A stretch of DNA of 64,000 nt from contig NC_083379.1 of NCBI RefSeq assembly GCF_031755915.1, forward strand, positions 19,055,501 to 19,119,500, given 5' to 3'. Positions 42,487-59,888 of this stretch are shown piece by piece (the first letter of the stretch is position 1; each line of letters begins with the position of its first letter). The notes under the pieces were generated by a model. That model worked only from the letters and a program-made list of their open reading frames with translations. It searched no databases and was not told the origin of the DNA. The translations under genes were made by a program, and so were the position numbers. The stretch comes from Ziziphus jujuba (lineage: Eukaryota > Streptophyta > Magnoliopsida > Rosales > Rhamnaceae).

Positions 42487-42612
42487 CTGATTTCGTAAGC
42501 AATTACGTACGTCCCAATTAGCTAGCTAGCCTCCAATTCACTGCGTTACGACAACTTAATTTCAAAACACTAATCATATCAATATCACGAATAATATATG
42601 ATCATCTGTAAA

Positions 42613-42654
<42 letters not shown>

Positions 42655-42660
42655 AAATTT
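42487..42660 (+). repeat. Direct repeat, copy 2 (native upstream region of DBR6)
   Basis: Near-identical to 39122-39280; here the (TA)n run (42616-42650) is longer. It continues straight into the 5' region of the DBR6 pseudogene, so this is taken as the original location. Confidence 0.85.
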
Positions 42661-42767
42661 AATGGCAGCAACAACAAATTAAAGTAGTAAATACTGATTG
42701 ATAGAGAGAGAGAGAGAGAGATAGATAGATAGTGATCAGAGAGTAGGCTAATAGGAATTAAAAAGTA

Positions 42768-44216
<1,449 letters not shown>

Positions 44217-45535
44217 AACTATTAGATTTTAGAAACCTTCATTTAACATTCAATATGTTTCTCTTTCATAAAATTTTATATTCATTTGAAATTTTACATA
44301 TTAAAACTAGACATTTATATATACTCCTATAAAATTTTAAAATCCAAATAAAGGTCAAAAACATCGTCAAATTAAATTTAGTAGCTAATTGATAGAAACT
44401 GAAAATCCGTATTTCCTAGGGAGCTCGATCTAACTAAAAATTCATTAAAAATAAAATACAACTTCAAAAAAAGTAAAATTTTATAAAGTTTCACTATATG
44501 CAGTAAGAATGCTGTATAAAAAATATTAGGTCAAATAAAGACTCGAAAATATTTTAAAATGAATTTTATTTTTTGCTGAACAGACCAGAAAATAAATTCA
44601 GACAGCTAAGTATAGGTAACTTAGAAAATCACTACGGCCAAAATATAAACAATTTGAAGCCAATTTTTTTTATAGTAATATTATACATATAGAGGATAAT
44701 GCATAAATATTTTGAGATTAAAATAATTTCATTTGGATCTGTTTTGGCATTCTTATAGGTGAACTATATTGCAATCACACAGAAAAACCAGACAAAATAT
44801 ATAAATTCAAAATTTCATAATAAATTGAAACAGGTTCAAATCGCCCCAAATAAATTTCTACTAATTCGTAAGCATGTCTATCTTCATCCATAAAATGTTT
44901 AGTGCTAAAAGAAACTTTAAAACATTTTAACTACATTTGAACAATCATCCTATACTGATCCCCATATAAATTAATTCCAGATTTGGTTTTAACAAAAATT
45001 CTTCAAATTAGCCTTAATCATTACTTTAATAACCACAAAACATCTCAAATAATTTCATATAACATAAAAGATTAGAAAAACCAACCTTGATCAACTTCAA
45101 AGATTTAGAATCTTCCTTTCTATGCTCCAAAGCTTGTACAGAATTCTAAAATTTCCAAAAACACTGGATTCCTAACAATCTTAAATAAATAACAAAATCC
45201 TCAATTAAAAATCAGAAGCCCTTCATATTAACTCTAATATCATTTAGGGCTAGAAGAAAAAGAAGAAATAAAGGAGGAAGACTTACCTGATACCCTAGTG
45301 CTGCAAAGTTGAAAACAAACTTAAAAATAAAATAAACGTGTCTTTTCCTTCCTTTTTTATAAAATCAAAAATAGAGTAAATATTTTTTTTTCAATTTCCT
45401 AATAAAATTGAAATATATTTATAAACCAAAGCCCTTAGAATAAAAACTCTAATTTTTTTTTGAAAAAAAAATTATAATAGTTATAAAATTTTAAAAGACA
45501 ATAATATTATTTTCTTTTCATAGAAAGAAAGAAAG

Positions 45536-45584
<49 letters not shown>

Positions 45585-45859
45585 AATGGTACTAGAGAGC
45601 ATATAAGACAGAAACAAAGCACTAGTAAGAAAAGATGATATTTAAGGGGGGGAAAAAACGATGACGCATGCATGGACATGATAATTGTATTTTGTGAATG
45701 TGAATGACGAGTGGCAAGAGGACATCCATCCACCATTCCTATCCAAAAAAGCTTGCCCTCAGCGTTTGCATTTGCATAAGCACAATACACTTCTCGTTTT
45801 CTCTGCTGCCATAAATATACAAAGAAGAATAATAAAGTGAATTGTGGCAAAAATCATCA
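44217..45859. other. Intergenic, AT-rich, no gene
   Basis: Nothing coding. 45539-45581 is a (GA)n microsatellite. The stretch 44390-45300 has the texture of a decayed LTR, but no ends could be defined. The last ~90 bp corresponds to the leader of DBR copy 7. Confidence 0.5.
45539..45581. repeat. (GA)n microsatellite
   Basis: An uninterrupted GA run of about 21 units. Confidence 0.95.
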
Positions 45860-46047
45860 ACGGCAGAGCAAGTGAGCAACAAGCAGCTGATTCTGAATTA
45901 CTATGTCTTTGGTTTTCCAGACGAATCCTACATGTTAATCACCACTTCCACTTTCACTCTCCCATTTGAGCTTCCTTCTTCTGGGACTGGAAAAGGGGTT
46001 TTCTGAAGAACCTCTACTTGTCATGCGATCCTTACATGATTAACCAC

Positions 46048-46285
46048 TGAAAGTACTTGACACAATAATGAATGGAATAAGATATGTTAATATTCCTCCA
46101 AAAACAAGAGGATGAATAAATACAAAGTCATGGCCTTACTGCCAGTATGTGCAGCTTTATTAGATAAACAATAAAGTCGACATCTGTTGTGGCTAAACAC
46201 TACCTAGAATAATAATTATCCATTGTTAGTAAAACACCTATCCAAAGTCCTATCATAAGAGACCTCTTGTGCATGTGAGCTATCA
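46048..46285 (-). repeat. 3' LTR of RE1-like copia element
   Basis: 238 bp. In + orientation it begins TGAAAGTACTTGACAC and ends GTGAGCTATCA. It is near-identical to 50892-51130. Short LTRs of this size fit the small copia lineages. Confidence 0.9.
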
Positions 46286-46297
46286 TCACCTTGCAAG

Positions 46298-49200
46298 CTA
46301 AATGGGGGGGGGGGGGGGGGGGGGTGCAACATTTAGCTTGGTCCGAAGCTGTTGAAATCGAGCAGTAGGCAAAGGTTTGGTAAAAATGTCAGCAAACTGG
46401 TCTCCAGTAGGGATGTAGCGAATCTCCAATGAGTGTTGGAGCACCTTATCACGAATAAAATGGACATCAATCTCCACATGCTTAGTTCGCTGATGAAAAA
46501 TTGGATTGGCAGCAAGAAAACCAGCACCCATATTGTCACACCATAGGACATGAATGGCAAGAGATGGAACCTACAGCTCGTGGAGAAGCTGTTGTAACAA
46601 TGCAATTTCAGCTGGTGCCGTGGGCAAGCGCACGATATTCGGACTCAGTGTTAGACTGAGCAATGAAATTTTGCTTTTTTGAAGACATGAGACCAACAAA
46701 TCCCTAAAAAACTATACAGTAGCCACCCGTAGACTTACGATCATCTAAATTGGATGCCCAATCGGCATCAGTAAAACCAGTGATATGCAGATGACGAGAG
46801 GGATGGAGAAAAAGTCCAAAATTCTTTATTCCTTGAAGGTAACGAAGAATTCGCTTGCAAGCAGACCAGTGAAGTTCAGAGGGGTTATGCATATATTGAC
46901 TAAGTTTATTCACAGCAAACGAAATTTCAGACCGTATAATGGTGAGATACTGAAGCATCTCGATGGTGGTGCGATACAAGAGTCCATCAGAAAAGAAATT
47001 ACCAATAGCAGCAGCAAGCTGAACAGTGGAGCTGGCCAGCGAAGGACTTGACTTACACTCTAGCATGTTTGTTTTTTGCAGGAGATCATTAATGTAAGCA
47101 GTCTAAGACAAGTGCATGTCATTTTTGGAACGATGAAACTTGATGCCAAGAAAGTAACTTAAGGACCCCAAATCTTTTAATGAAAATGCAGTGTCCAATT
47201 TTCGAATGAAATGATCAACTAGAGACTTGTTGAAATGGTGACTAAAATGTCATCAACATACACCAACACCCAAATGATATCAGTGGAACGATGAAGCATA
47301 AAAAGAGAGGAGTCCATTTTGGAGTTACGGAACCCCCAATCGGACAAAGTGGTTTTTAACTAATCATACCATGCACGAGGAGCATGATGAAGTCCATATA
47401 AAGACTTATTGAGTTTACAGACGGCATCGGGTTGAGAAGAATCAACAAAGCCCTTCGGTTGTTCCGTAAACACATCTTCATTGAGAACACCATTTAAGAA
47501 GGCATTATTCACATCAACTTGTCGGACATCCCACTGCCGAGAGATAGCAATAGACAAAATCACACGCACAGTTGATGATTTGATAACTGAACTGAAAGTT
47601 TCTTTGAAATCCAACTCGGGTTTTTGTTGAAACCCCTTAGTAACCAATCGTGCCTTATAACGTAAGATGGAGCCATCAAGGTGACGTTTAATCTTGAACA
47701 CCCATTTATTCCCAACAAAACGTTGATGCGGTTCGAAGGAAACAAGGCACCAGGTATTATTTTTTTTCAATGCAATAAACTCGTCTTTCATTGCCGAGTG
47801 CCACTGTGGACACAGAAGTGCAAAAGCAGAAGAAGAAGGTTCAACTGAGGGTGAGGTCGGTTTGAGACTGACAGCTAGAACTTTGGGCTTGTGAATACCA
47901 GCCTTAGCACGTGTTATCATGGGATGACTTAGACGAAAGACTCGAGATGGAGGCGAAGGAGGAGAAGACTACATAGTAGAGCGCAAAAACACACGGGCAG
48001 GAGTGGTTGGAGAGGCATTCAGCATGGACTGATCAGTAAAATTATGGAGTACACGCCAAGCTCTGGTGATAGAATCAGTAGGAGACAGGTTCACATGATG
48101 TGAAGTCTCAGCTGGAGTGGGTGCTTTATGTGAAGGAGTGACAGCTGAAGAGAGGGAAACATGAGCCTCAGTTGGAACGGATGGAGGGACAAGTAGTGAA
48201 GAGAACCCGTGAGTAGCTGCTATTGGTAGCCGTGAAAAAGGGAGCAGCTTGTGAAGAGAACTCATGAAAAGTTGTTGCCAGTGCTGCTGCATGGGACAGA
48301 GTGTTGGCCTTGAAGGTAGACCTGTGAGAAGAAGTATTGGTATAGGAGTCTTCATGGTTGTTGTGAAGTGACCTGGATGAAAGAGAAGTCTTCAAGGAAG
48401 ATGCAAAGGATGGGCCAACATAGAGTGAGACCACTTTTGACTCAACCTCTAAAGAAGAATTTGGAACAAACATGGAACAAGACTCACTTGAATTAGAAAT
48501 AATATTTATGGTATATGGGGCCCAGTTGAAGTAGAGAAAGGAAAACAAAGTTCATTGAAAATGACATTCAAGGATATATAAATTTTGCATGTGACAAGAC
48601 TTAAACATTTGTACTTTTTGTGAGAAGAGCTGTACCCAATAAAAACACACCTTTCAGAATGGTAACTAAAGTTTTTTATTTCTATAAGGTCTAAGATAAG
48701 GAAAACATTCACATCCGAAAACTTTTTAAAAAGAAAAATTAAAATTTTTGGAAAATAATTTTTGAAAAGGGAACATGAAATGTAATACTTTGGTGGGAAG
48801 TCTGTTAATTAAAAAGGTTGATGTAGAGCAAGCATTTCACCATTGATTAAAAGGCATTGAGCTTTGTGTAAGCAAAGTAAGAGCAATTTCAGTAATATGA
48901 CGGTGTTTCCATTCCACTTTACAATTTTGATTATGATTGTGAGGACAAGGATGTTGAAAAATTATACTAAAACTATTGAGAACTGATGTTAAGGGCTGGT
49001 ATTCCCCACCCCAATCAGATTGACAAACTTTAATTTTTTTATTAGTTAAATTTTCCACCATTTTTTTAAATTGCAAAAAAATTGTTATAACTTCTTATTT
49101 GAATCTCATGGGATAAATCCAAGAAAAATGGGTATAATTATCCTCGAATAACAAATAATATTTATACCTTTTAGGAGACTCAACCAGAGCCGAACCCCAC

Positions 49201-50839
49201 ACATCTAAAAATATTAAATATAACGAGGCTTTACTCACAGTGGATGAAGGAGGAACATATAAACGTTTATTTTTCCCTAACTGGCAATCGGTTCAAAAAA
49301 ACTCACTCGACGATGGAACAAAAAAAGAAATGAAACTTTATTCAAAATAATAGAATTGGGATGGCCTAAACGATAATGCCAAGGTTTATATAAAGAAAAA
49401 GTCGAATTAAAACATGATAAAGAATCACTAGATAAAGGAGAACGAAAAGTCCTGGAACAATTGTTTTTTAGTTTCACTTGGTAAAGCCCATCCTTAAGCA
49501 TTCCGCTGAGAATAATTCTCCTTGTATCTTTGTCCTTCACAAAAACACACTGATTAGTAAACTCCACAATAACATTGTTATCAATTGTTAATTTGGAAAT
49601 GCTTAGTAAATTTTTTTTTGATTTTGGGTACATGCAATATATTATTGAGTGACATTTTTCTAGATTTTGTATTGAAAACAAAACAACCAATATAAGATAT
49701 GGGCAAACCTTGACCGTTCCCAACAACTAATTTATTACTACCATTATATTCACTTTGTTGAGCAATATTAGAGAGATCAGAGGAAACATGATTCGTAGCA
49801 CCACTGTCTAGCAACCACTCAGGAGTGGTATTACCATCTAAAGAAGCATAAAAGGCATGACCACTAGTTGAACTTGTATAATTTTCATCAAACCGATGCC
49901 AACAACGATCGGCACTATGACCAAGAAGTCTACAAATCTGACAAAAAATCTGGTTGGTTGAGCCACCTCGAGCTCGTCCACGACCACGTCCTCAGAAAGA
50001 AAGGATCCATGACCTATAGGCTGATTGGTTGAAAGAGGAGGACAGTACTGACTGTTTGCTCGGCCAGAACTGAAACTTCAGCTAGAATCGAAACTCTTTG
50101 GCTGCTTAGCTGCAATATTTGCAAAGATATTTTCTGGCGGCGTGGCTTGTTGAATCCGTGCCTCTTGACTCAAGAGAAGAGATTGCACTTCTTCAATTGT
50201 CAGAGTGGTTCGGCTGGCATTTATATTTGCTATAATAACATCATATTCCAACAGCAAACCAGCTAGCAATTGCATGATGAAATCTTCATCAGAAATAGGA
50301 TGACCTACCATAGTCAAGGAATCTGCAATATTCTTTATATTTTAGAAATAAGAATTGATGGACACGGGGTCTTTTTTTGTAGTTTGAAACTGTATCTTTA
50401 GCTACATTATTTTAGCCTTAGATTGGCTGCCAAATAATTGTTCAAGACCACTCCAAAGTTGATGAGCAGTGACCGGGTTTGAAGGTTTAATGATTTGTGT
50501 ATGTATTTCTGGTGAGATAGAAGAAAGAATCCAGCCAACAAGTGCCTGATCGAGACGTCTCCATTGATGAAAAGCTGGATTTGGAGCAGTCAGACTCACA
50601 GGTTGGCCATTACTGGTTGTATTTACAACAGAGGTAAGTGGTGGTGCCTGTAAAATGCCATAAATAAATCCTTCCATATTGCAGCCAATAATCGCAGGTA
50701 GAATTTGAGACCTCCATGTTATATAGTTGTTTTGATTTAGTTGAAAGGGAAAATTATAGTTAGGTAATGTGACCTCAGATAAGGAAGGAAGGGTCGAAGT
50801 AGGAACCACAGCAGAAGAAGTAGAAGACATATTGGCCAT
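46298..50839 (-). pseudogene. RE1-like copia gag-pol, frameshifted
   Basis: Gag starts at 50839 (MANMSSTSS.., then NQNNYITWRSQILPAI) and continues at 50317-50078. A zinc-knuckle remnant lies near 49930-49890 (CRLLGHSADRCW). Protease LDSGATNH is at about 49812-49790, and GAG-pre-integrase (WHYRLGHPN) near 49385. Integrase remnants include SDWGGEYQ near 49020 and VFIGYSSSHKKY near 48640. RT covers 47920-47360 (WVFKIKRHLDG, ARLVTKGF, DVNNAFLNG, SLYGLHHAPRAWY), and RNase H 47066-46298 (GFTDADWASNL, TKHVEIDVHFIRD, IFTKPLP). Multiple frameshifts and stops separate these pieces, so it is inactive. A poly(G) run (46304-46324) interrupts its very end. Confidence 0.9.
46304..46324. repeat. Poly(G) run of 21
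   Basis: Twenty-one G on the + strand, just inside the 3' LTR of the copia element. On the element's coding strand it is C, so it is not the polypurine tract. A late expansion or sequence artefact is likely. Confidence 0.85.
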
Positions 50840-50879
50840 TTGGATCGAGAGGAAAAAAAACTCACTTAAGTACGTTAGG

Positions 50880-50891
50880 GCTCTGATACCA
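50880..50891 (-). other. Primer-binding site of RE1-like element
   Basis: GCTCTGATACCA on the + strand is the complement of TGGTATCAGAGC, directly adjoining the 5' LTR as expected. Confidence 0.9.
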
Positions 50892-51130
50892 TGAAAGTAC
50901 TTGACACAATAATGAATAGAATAAGCTATGTTGAATATTCCTCCAGAAACAAGAGGATGAATAAATACAAAGTCATGGCCTTACTGCCAGTATGTGCAGC
51001 ATTATCAGATAAACAATAAAGTCAACATCTGTTGTGGCTAAACACTACCTAGAACAATAGTTATCCATTGTTAGTAAAACACCTATCCAAAGTCCTATCA
51101 TAAGAGACCTCTTGTGCACGTGAGCTATCA
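50892..51130 (-). repeat. 5' LTR of RE1-like copia element
   Basis: 239 bp, partner of 46048-46285, bounded by TG..CA, with the PBS immediately on its inner side. Confidence 0.9.
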
Positions 51131-52624
51131 ACTGCAATGAGGAAGCCACACGATTCTTCTTAAGTTAACTTCTCAGGTCCCAGCTTTGTGAGTCCCTCAT
51201 ATTCATAGCCCCCACCACCCTCCTCCTCTCCTTCATAATCATTTTTTTTTAATTGTGAATTATTAATGCTAGTGATCCTAATTGGTCCTGAATTCAGTTT
51301 CCCCTTTCTAGTATGTGCTAATGTCCAACTCCACTTGTGGGGTCCTCCTCCTCGCTCATCATCCAAGGTAACACGCTTTATCAAGGCAAAGAATACCAAC
51401 ATCTCTGTCAAGGCAATTTGGATGACTTACCTAAATTTTTTTTTTTTCCTTTTGTTGGAAGATAACTAATATGTTAAAATGAAATCACCAATGTTCAGGA
51501 TATTTATGGGTTAACTATGAAAATAAATAAATAAATAAAATAACAAATATAAGATTTTGTGGAAAGGAGCAAGCAAAGTTGGTGAAAGTTGAGATTTTTC
51601 TGTGATGTTGAAAAAACTTGACAAATAAATGCGCCTCATAATAACAGTTTGACGTGCTTAAATTCCCCATCTTAAGCTTACAATGGCTATTGATAAAATA
51701 TTGATCGGCTTGTATGTTTAACTTCAATTTGAAATGGTGCAGCCTATATTCGATTATGGAGTGGCTAAAGTTTTGGATTCGGGGGATCCACACTTCAAGG
51801 ATGGGACCTTGGTTTGGGGAATAACAGGGCATGAAGAATATAGTATCATCAATGCAACATAGGCCCTGTTAAAAGTTCAACATACTGATGTTCCTCTGTC
51901 TTATTATATTGGACTCCTGGATAACCTCCTATCCTATCCACTAAAATAAATATTTTTCTTTCTAATCATCCGTGGTGCTAAACACTGTTACAAGTATTGG
52001 AAATCTATTTCATTTCTATAAATTTGAGGTCCAAGAGATATTATAACCAATGCTATCAGACCAAATCTAATATGTATTATCGATTATTCAAAAAGTAATT
52101 TTACCTAGTTTCTGTTCAAATTTATTAGTTCTCTAACCTCTACGAGACCAAAGAATTGAAGAGTAGTATAGTTTGACAAGGAATTTCTGTGACTGGAAAT
52201 TCTATAGTCGTAGTTAATGTAGGAAATGCCAAATTATTTTTTATGTGAATAGGAACGTTTTGTTGTAGTTGAGTAATGACATTAATTGCTTCTTTCATGT
52301 CCAATCTTTTCACATGAGTTGATAAACCAAGATATTGTTTTTGAATGATCTACTGTATGAAACGAGTCCTTGCAATTTGATTTCTTGATATCCTGCTCGT
52401 GGTAGCTACCAAAATCTTGGTTAAGTGAATTATTTTTATTGATTTTTTTCATACTCTTGTAATAGAGATAAATACAATCTTGTTTGCTGCTGTTGATGCT
52501 TCCTCTTCTTTGTTAAACATTTTCTTAGTGCGCTAGCAGTTATGCAGGCTATAATTTTAGTATTGAGATTCACATTTTGATAATAATTTCTTAATGATAT
52601 GCCTTGCTTGATGCTCAAAATTGA

Positions 52625-54198
<1,574 letters not shown>

Positions 54199-54444
54199 TG
54201 TTATAAAATAAAGAAATATAAAAAAAGATATATATATATATAGAAGTAAGGATACAAAGAAAATAGAAAGGAAATTATAGTATCTTATTAATTCATTATG
54301 CGTTTACGAACCTCTCCTTATGTAAATGAAGATTAGGATTTACTAGTACAAGTGCTGATATAGACTTAGTAGCATAAAACCTCTTAATAACACATATCCT
54401 TATTGATTTCAGTAATGTCCATATTTATCCACATATTTATAACA
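54199..54444 (-). repeat. 3' LTR of the old copia element
   Basis: 246 bp, bounded by TG..CA, followed on the inner side by the purine-tract complement and the conserved non-coding phrase around 54480-54540 (ccttgttaaaatcttgctag..) seen near the 3' end of many plant copia elements. Confidence 0.75.
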
Positions 54445-55239
54445 CTCCCACTAGGACATTATTGCACTATGTTCATGCCTTGTTAAAATCTTGCTAGAAA
54501 ACCCAATGGAAAATACCAGCTAAGGAAAAAAGAGTACTTGTCCATACGCTATTTTGTAATGCACATATTGCCTCATTAAAATCTTGGACAAGAACATCCT
54601 ATAGGATAAAAACTCGACTATTGAAAAATAGTACAGCCGTAAACCTTCTAAGCTCAGCCTATATGGCCGATAAGTTGTTCGCTCTGATGAAAACAACTAA
54701 CAAAGCCAATAGATGCCTATCCCATATAGATAATTCTCACCATTAAACAATAACTTAGTTAATAAATCTCTAAGATCATTACTTTAGCGAACTTAATGGA
54801 TATAAATTTCCAAAAACTCTTCAGGAGCTTATCTATATATATATATATATAATAACTTATTTTGTCTTATTAAAATATCCACTATTCATTTGTGCAATGC
54901 AAGCTGTATAGTCTTTAAACTATATATTAGGAGTTTCTTTATTTAAGGCTAAGCAACGTTCATGAATTTTCTAAACTAAAATCTCAAACATGCACAATCA
55001 TGTTTGGATATATCCAATACCAAAATCTATAAATGATTTTAAAAGATCGAACCATTATTTACTTATCAAACCTCTACTATATAATAGTAATTCCATTAAA
55101 GAACATATAACTAGTCTGTTATTCAGTATTTTACAGATCAAATAAATAATTGGAATTATAATAGTCCACTTCAATGTTAATATAAACCAAAATTTATAAA
55201 CCTTTGAAATAATGAAGAATATGCTTAACATCAACCTAA

Positions 55240-55830
55240 TGTCTTCTGGTGGGTGTAGCACTGTATTTAGTCAGGAAATTCATTACAAATGCATATTTGG
55301 GTTGATACAATTTCCAAGATATTTAGTGCTCATATGATGCTAAGAAAAGGAACTTCTAGTCTTGACATCCCTTCATTAACCTTCCTAGGTCTAAAAGATG
55401 TCAACTCACTTTCAATAATTGAATTATTATTGGCGTTGCTCATATCATTTATAGACACTACAATAAATAATTAAGCCAATTTTTTACTTTACAATGACAA
55501 ATCTCATTGTTTACATTTCCCTACCTGAATCTTTCAATTAATGATAACATATACATTTAAATTGCTTTAAACTATACAATGATATTTGCACTTTAATATT
55601 CACTAATGATTCATATAAGTATGTATTCACTACATCCATTAGGCACATACCAAGCCTTTCTTTAATTGCCAAAATAATTAGATAACGGAATGCAATACCA
55701 TTTACAACAAAAAATAAATCACATCAAAATTGATGTCGGGTCTTTGTAAAAACCTTTTGGCAATCACTTGCTCTAGATTCAACCATCTATTTGCACTTTC
55801 TTATAAATACTCACTTGCTTCTGATAGGGA
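55240..55830 (-). pseudogene. Decayed copia reverse transcriptase remnants
   Basis: On the minus strand, 55830-55560 reads with several frameshifts as a K-x-F-x-QRPxI block, then YLIILAIKERLGMCLMDVV and YLYESL, matching the RT region around the catalytic DVxxAYL. 55480-55240 reads RLEVPFLSII, then IL.., TQICICNEF and THQKT, matching the VPYLSAIGALMYL..TRPDISF segment that precedes RNase H. Stops are frequent. These fix the orientation of the element. Confidence 0.7.
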
Positions 55831-56837
55831 TCACATTATTTACAAATCCAAAAATATTATGCTTATATAGCAAGTCTAGTTAAACTTATATTTCCTCCTT
55901 TTACTTAATCCATTATGGACTTCAACTCTGGATCCAACTAATTTCTTGAGATAGCAAGACAACTATAAAGGTAAAGATATTACCGACAATAAGTACTTTT
56001 TATTAAATTGTTCTTCTATGTTGACATATTAATTATAACATCAATGTTAATTATCAACCAAACTGTAACAATCCACCCCAAGAAAATACCTAAAATTTTA
56101 AATTTTGGATGATTTGATCAAGGTTGATCAAGTTTAACCAAATTGGATGGAGTTGCCATGAACTTACCTTGAGCTTGCCATGCATGAACATTGTCAGGAT
56201 CCTTCCAGAGTTACCTACCAAAACTCTAAGATAGCCACGAGTAGGAGAAATCTCACAGGAATTTTTACAGAAAATCCAATAGCATCTCCCCTGTAAATTG
56301 GACTGTCTTCAAATATTCTCTGCATAAAAAACTCACTCTAAACTCCCTCCCTTACTATAATTTTCTACAAATTTGCAAGACTTCGACAATAACAATATAT
56401 AAATATAAATAATAAATGATAAATATATTTTCATATGTCAGGACCCTTCTAGAGTTTCCTATTAGAACCTTGGGATGTCTTTGACTATTCTCAAATTTTA
56501 ACTCAGCATAGGAAACTCACTCTTATAAATTCATAGCTACTCATTCCTCCCACTTGCTATAGTTCTACAAATTTACAACACTTCATAAATATACCAGCAT
56601 ATAGATATAAATGAAAGATAATAAAAGTAATACAGATCATCTTAGGTCCAAAATACATCTAGCAATAAGGATACAGCCATAGTAGTATTCTTAATAATAA
56701 TAATAATAATAATGATAATAAATAAAAACAATTTTGGTTCCAGATCTAAAACATACAACCCACATTTTAATATTTAAGAAATATATGAATACAAATTTGT
56801 GTCGTTATGAAACAATAATTTATAAGATATCTTTGAA

Positions 56838-56872
<35 letters not shown>

Positions 56873-58269
56873 ATATTTTAAATTGAATAGCCAAGGTCGT
56901 AAAAACAATTCCAATAACATCACCGCTATCCTGAACCAACATAAACACATATTATATACATATACATGAATATGGATGTATAAAGTCTCTTGAAGAATTT
57001 AACTAACCTATCCATAGTCTAATATATTTGTCCGAAGATTGCAATACCTACTTGAACGCTAACCCAAATTTTTACTGCCGGTACCATAAGAACTTTTCCA
57101 CTACTTTATTAACATGTATGTTCAATCCCATAAAGTATCAATTCAGACGAATACAATAGTCATACAATTGATAATGATGATGATGATGATGATGATGATA
57201 ATAATATAAAAATAAAACTAAAAATAAACATGTAGTAAATTATATTGAATAGCATGGAGTAATTATATTAAAAATAAAAAATATATTACTTAAACCGCAC
57301 GGTTGTGGCAGAAATACACCCCATGTACCATATAATATACTAGCATACAGTTCCATAATGGCAGTCATCCTTAGGTATACTACTACTAATACCATTAGAG
57401 GTGGTTGCCAATAGTGGTCATCCAACCCACTGATCTCGTAGGCAGCAGAAGTAAGATACTAAATCGTTCATGGGCCTAACTAGATCGTTTCCTCAGTACA
57501 ATATAATACACATAATATATATATATATATATAAATAAAAAAGACACTTAATGCATCATACGATATACTAGTATTATCAAGTGATGCTTCATGTCCTAAA
57601 GACCACTTGATAGAAGGGAGGAAGAAGAGAACATATATGTGACCCCCTTAGCTTCCCAAAGGTGCTAGTGCTAAATAATCTATCGTCTTATAACTGTGGG
57701 GAAAGCAGCTAATGCTTACATCGCAATAAAACTGCTCACCTTCTCTCACCCTAGCCCTTATAAATTGTTAAACATACCGTCCTTTGACTATAAGGAGGGT
57801 GGTTAATGTCATAATTGCAAAATATTTATCTATTCTTACTCACAAAAGACGGCCAACTATAACATACATACTAAAACCAATTACATGTATATCATAAATA
57901 TTGGTACAATATAGTGCATCTATAAACCAACTAGTCACATATAAACATATAAATACAAAAGCATTGACTTTTCAAAATTACATTTTAAAACCGTAAATAA
58001 ATGTTTTAAATAAATAAGTAGATAAATACATAATCAAATAATAAACAAATAAACATAATAATATAATACAACAAATAATCTTACAAATTCCACAAAATCA
58101 ATAATCAATAATAAAAAATAAAAATCTTTGAAATCCAAAATATCATTTTGAGAAATTATACCACATTAACATCATATTAATATTTAACACTTTTATTAAC
58201 TCTCAATTATCTAAAATCAACATTTAAGTAAATAAATAAATGAATAAATAAATTATATACATGTATTTA

Positions 58270-58271
<2 letters not shown>

Positions 58272-58305
<34 letters not shown>
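58272..58305. repeat. (CA)n microsatellite
   Basis: A pure CA run of about 17 units within the large LTR-like element. Confidence 0.95.
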
Positions 58306-58307
<2 letters not shown>

Positions 58308-59888
58308 TAAACATGTTTTAATAATATGATTATTTTGCTAAAACTAAAATTGATGATAAACGGTTTCATAACTCAAACATAGCTCATAATCAAAATTAAG
58401 GCACTAGGGCATTTAAAAAGAAACCGTATAAATAGTATCTTTTTAATTCTAAAATGAACCCAAATAAATAATTTAACATTTAAATTATGCCCAAGTTACT
58501 TTAGGAAGAAAACGAAACCTCTTTCAATTTAATTTCACAAGATATTCACTATTGTACATAATAAATATACTTATAAGATAAGAATATACATATGCACATT
58601 ATGTTACTATGAATACCAACCACATCAATGTACTTTAATAAACGAGGCAAGGAAAAGCATAACGTATTAAAATGCCCTTCTAACAACATAAATCCCTCAA
58701 TTAATATGCCCTTCTAACAATATAAATCTGTCAATGCTATAAATCCATATGTAGACAAATACTTAGATAAATTTAAATAAGCATAAACAATAATTTAAAG
58801 TTCACAAAATCATAGATCGCCATTTAAGATAAATATATCAATGAATGAAATTTTTTTAATTAAACATTAGCATCTAAACTTTTTTGGAATTTTATAGAAT
58901 ACCTAACTAATATTAATTTGTTAAATAACATATTAAATCGAAATTAATAATATATATATATATATGTTTATTTATTTTACCCCAAAATATAATTTAGAAA
59001 GTATAATTCTCACAGTACTAACATTTGCTCATCCTTATTTTATTATAGGGTCCACCACAAGTTTCATCGGGTGCCTAATATACACCATAATATTATTTAA
59101 ATATCAAATACGTTATCCAAAGTTATTATAATGTGCTAAATGTTTTAAAAATTATTTTTACTATTTTAGGTTCTCAAAGTTGGACTCTAAGGGAGTTTAG
59201 ATATACAGTGATCCCGAATAGCTTATTGTCCAAAAATTTGAAAATTTTCTATTTATGTTTAATTTCATAAAATTGAATCTTTCAGTAACCTCTATTAATC
59301 ATTGGGGACCTATATGCAATAAGAATTTTTGGAAAAACATTTCAACATAGACCAATTGTATAGTAACTACTAAAACTTGCTCAAAAATGGTAAACTTTCA
59401 AATACTCAACTATAGTTGACAAATTATATACCAAATGAAAGCTTGTAACACAAAGATTATTAATACTTAGCTCAAATTTTCTTATCTCGTCATTGGTGGT
59501 AAAAAAATAATTGAAAAAACTTGGCCAAACTCCAACTCTTTGTATCTCTAAATTGGAAGGGAATTGATCTGTGTGGAGCTCAAAATGGAGCCCAGAGTTC
59601 CTAAAATGGCAAAAAAGGGTTATGTATTTGCCAAAATTGGTCAAAATCTAGCAAAATCGCTGGAAAATGGAAACCTATCAACGTCGACTTTAAACGGTTG
59701 GTCCCTGCAAGTCCAACGGCAGCTTGGCCTGGAATTTTAGAGTCGAGCTCATTGAGATATGGGCTCTATGATGGCTGGCATGAAAGAGATAAGGGCTGGT
59801 CATCGTGGCAGAGGAAAGAGAGAGAGAGAGAGAGAGAGGAAAAGAAAAGAAAGAAAAAGAAATTGGCACATGGCCCTATCAAATTGTG

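Larger units (their letters stand above)
46048..51130 (-). mobile_element. Ty1/copia retrotransposon (RE1-like), full structure, coding region decayed
   Basis: Two LTRs (46048-46285 and 50892-51130) flank a PBS and a minus-strand gag-pol. The LTRs differ at about ten positions out of 238 by eye, so the insertion is not recent. Flanking 5-mers are ACCAC on the left and ACTGC on the right, only a partial match, possibly a mutated target duplication. It inserted in exon 1 of the DBR copy 7 pseudogene, in antisense orientation. Confidence 0.9.

Noticed and set aside
45285..45310. Possible tiny minus-strand exon with acceptor and donor (cag..gtaagt)
   Set aside because: No coding exon could be linked to it on either side; the surrounding DNA has the texture of a decayed LTR.
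55289..55474. Plus-strand 61-codon frame
   Set aside because: It is antisense to the decayed copia RT region.
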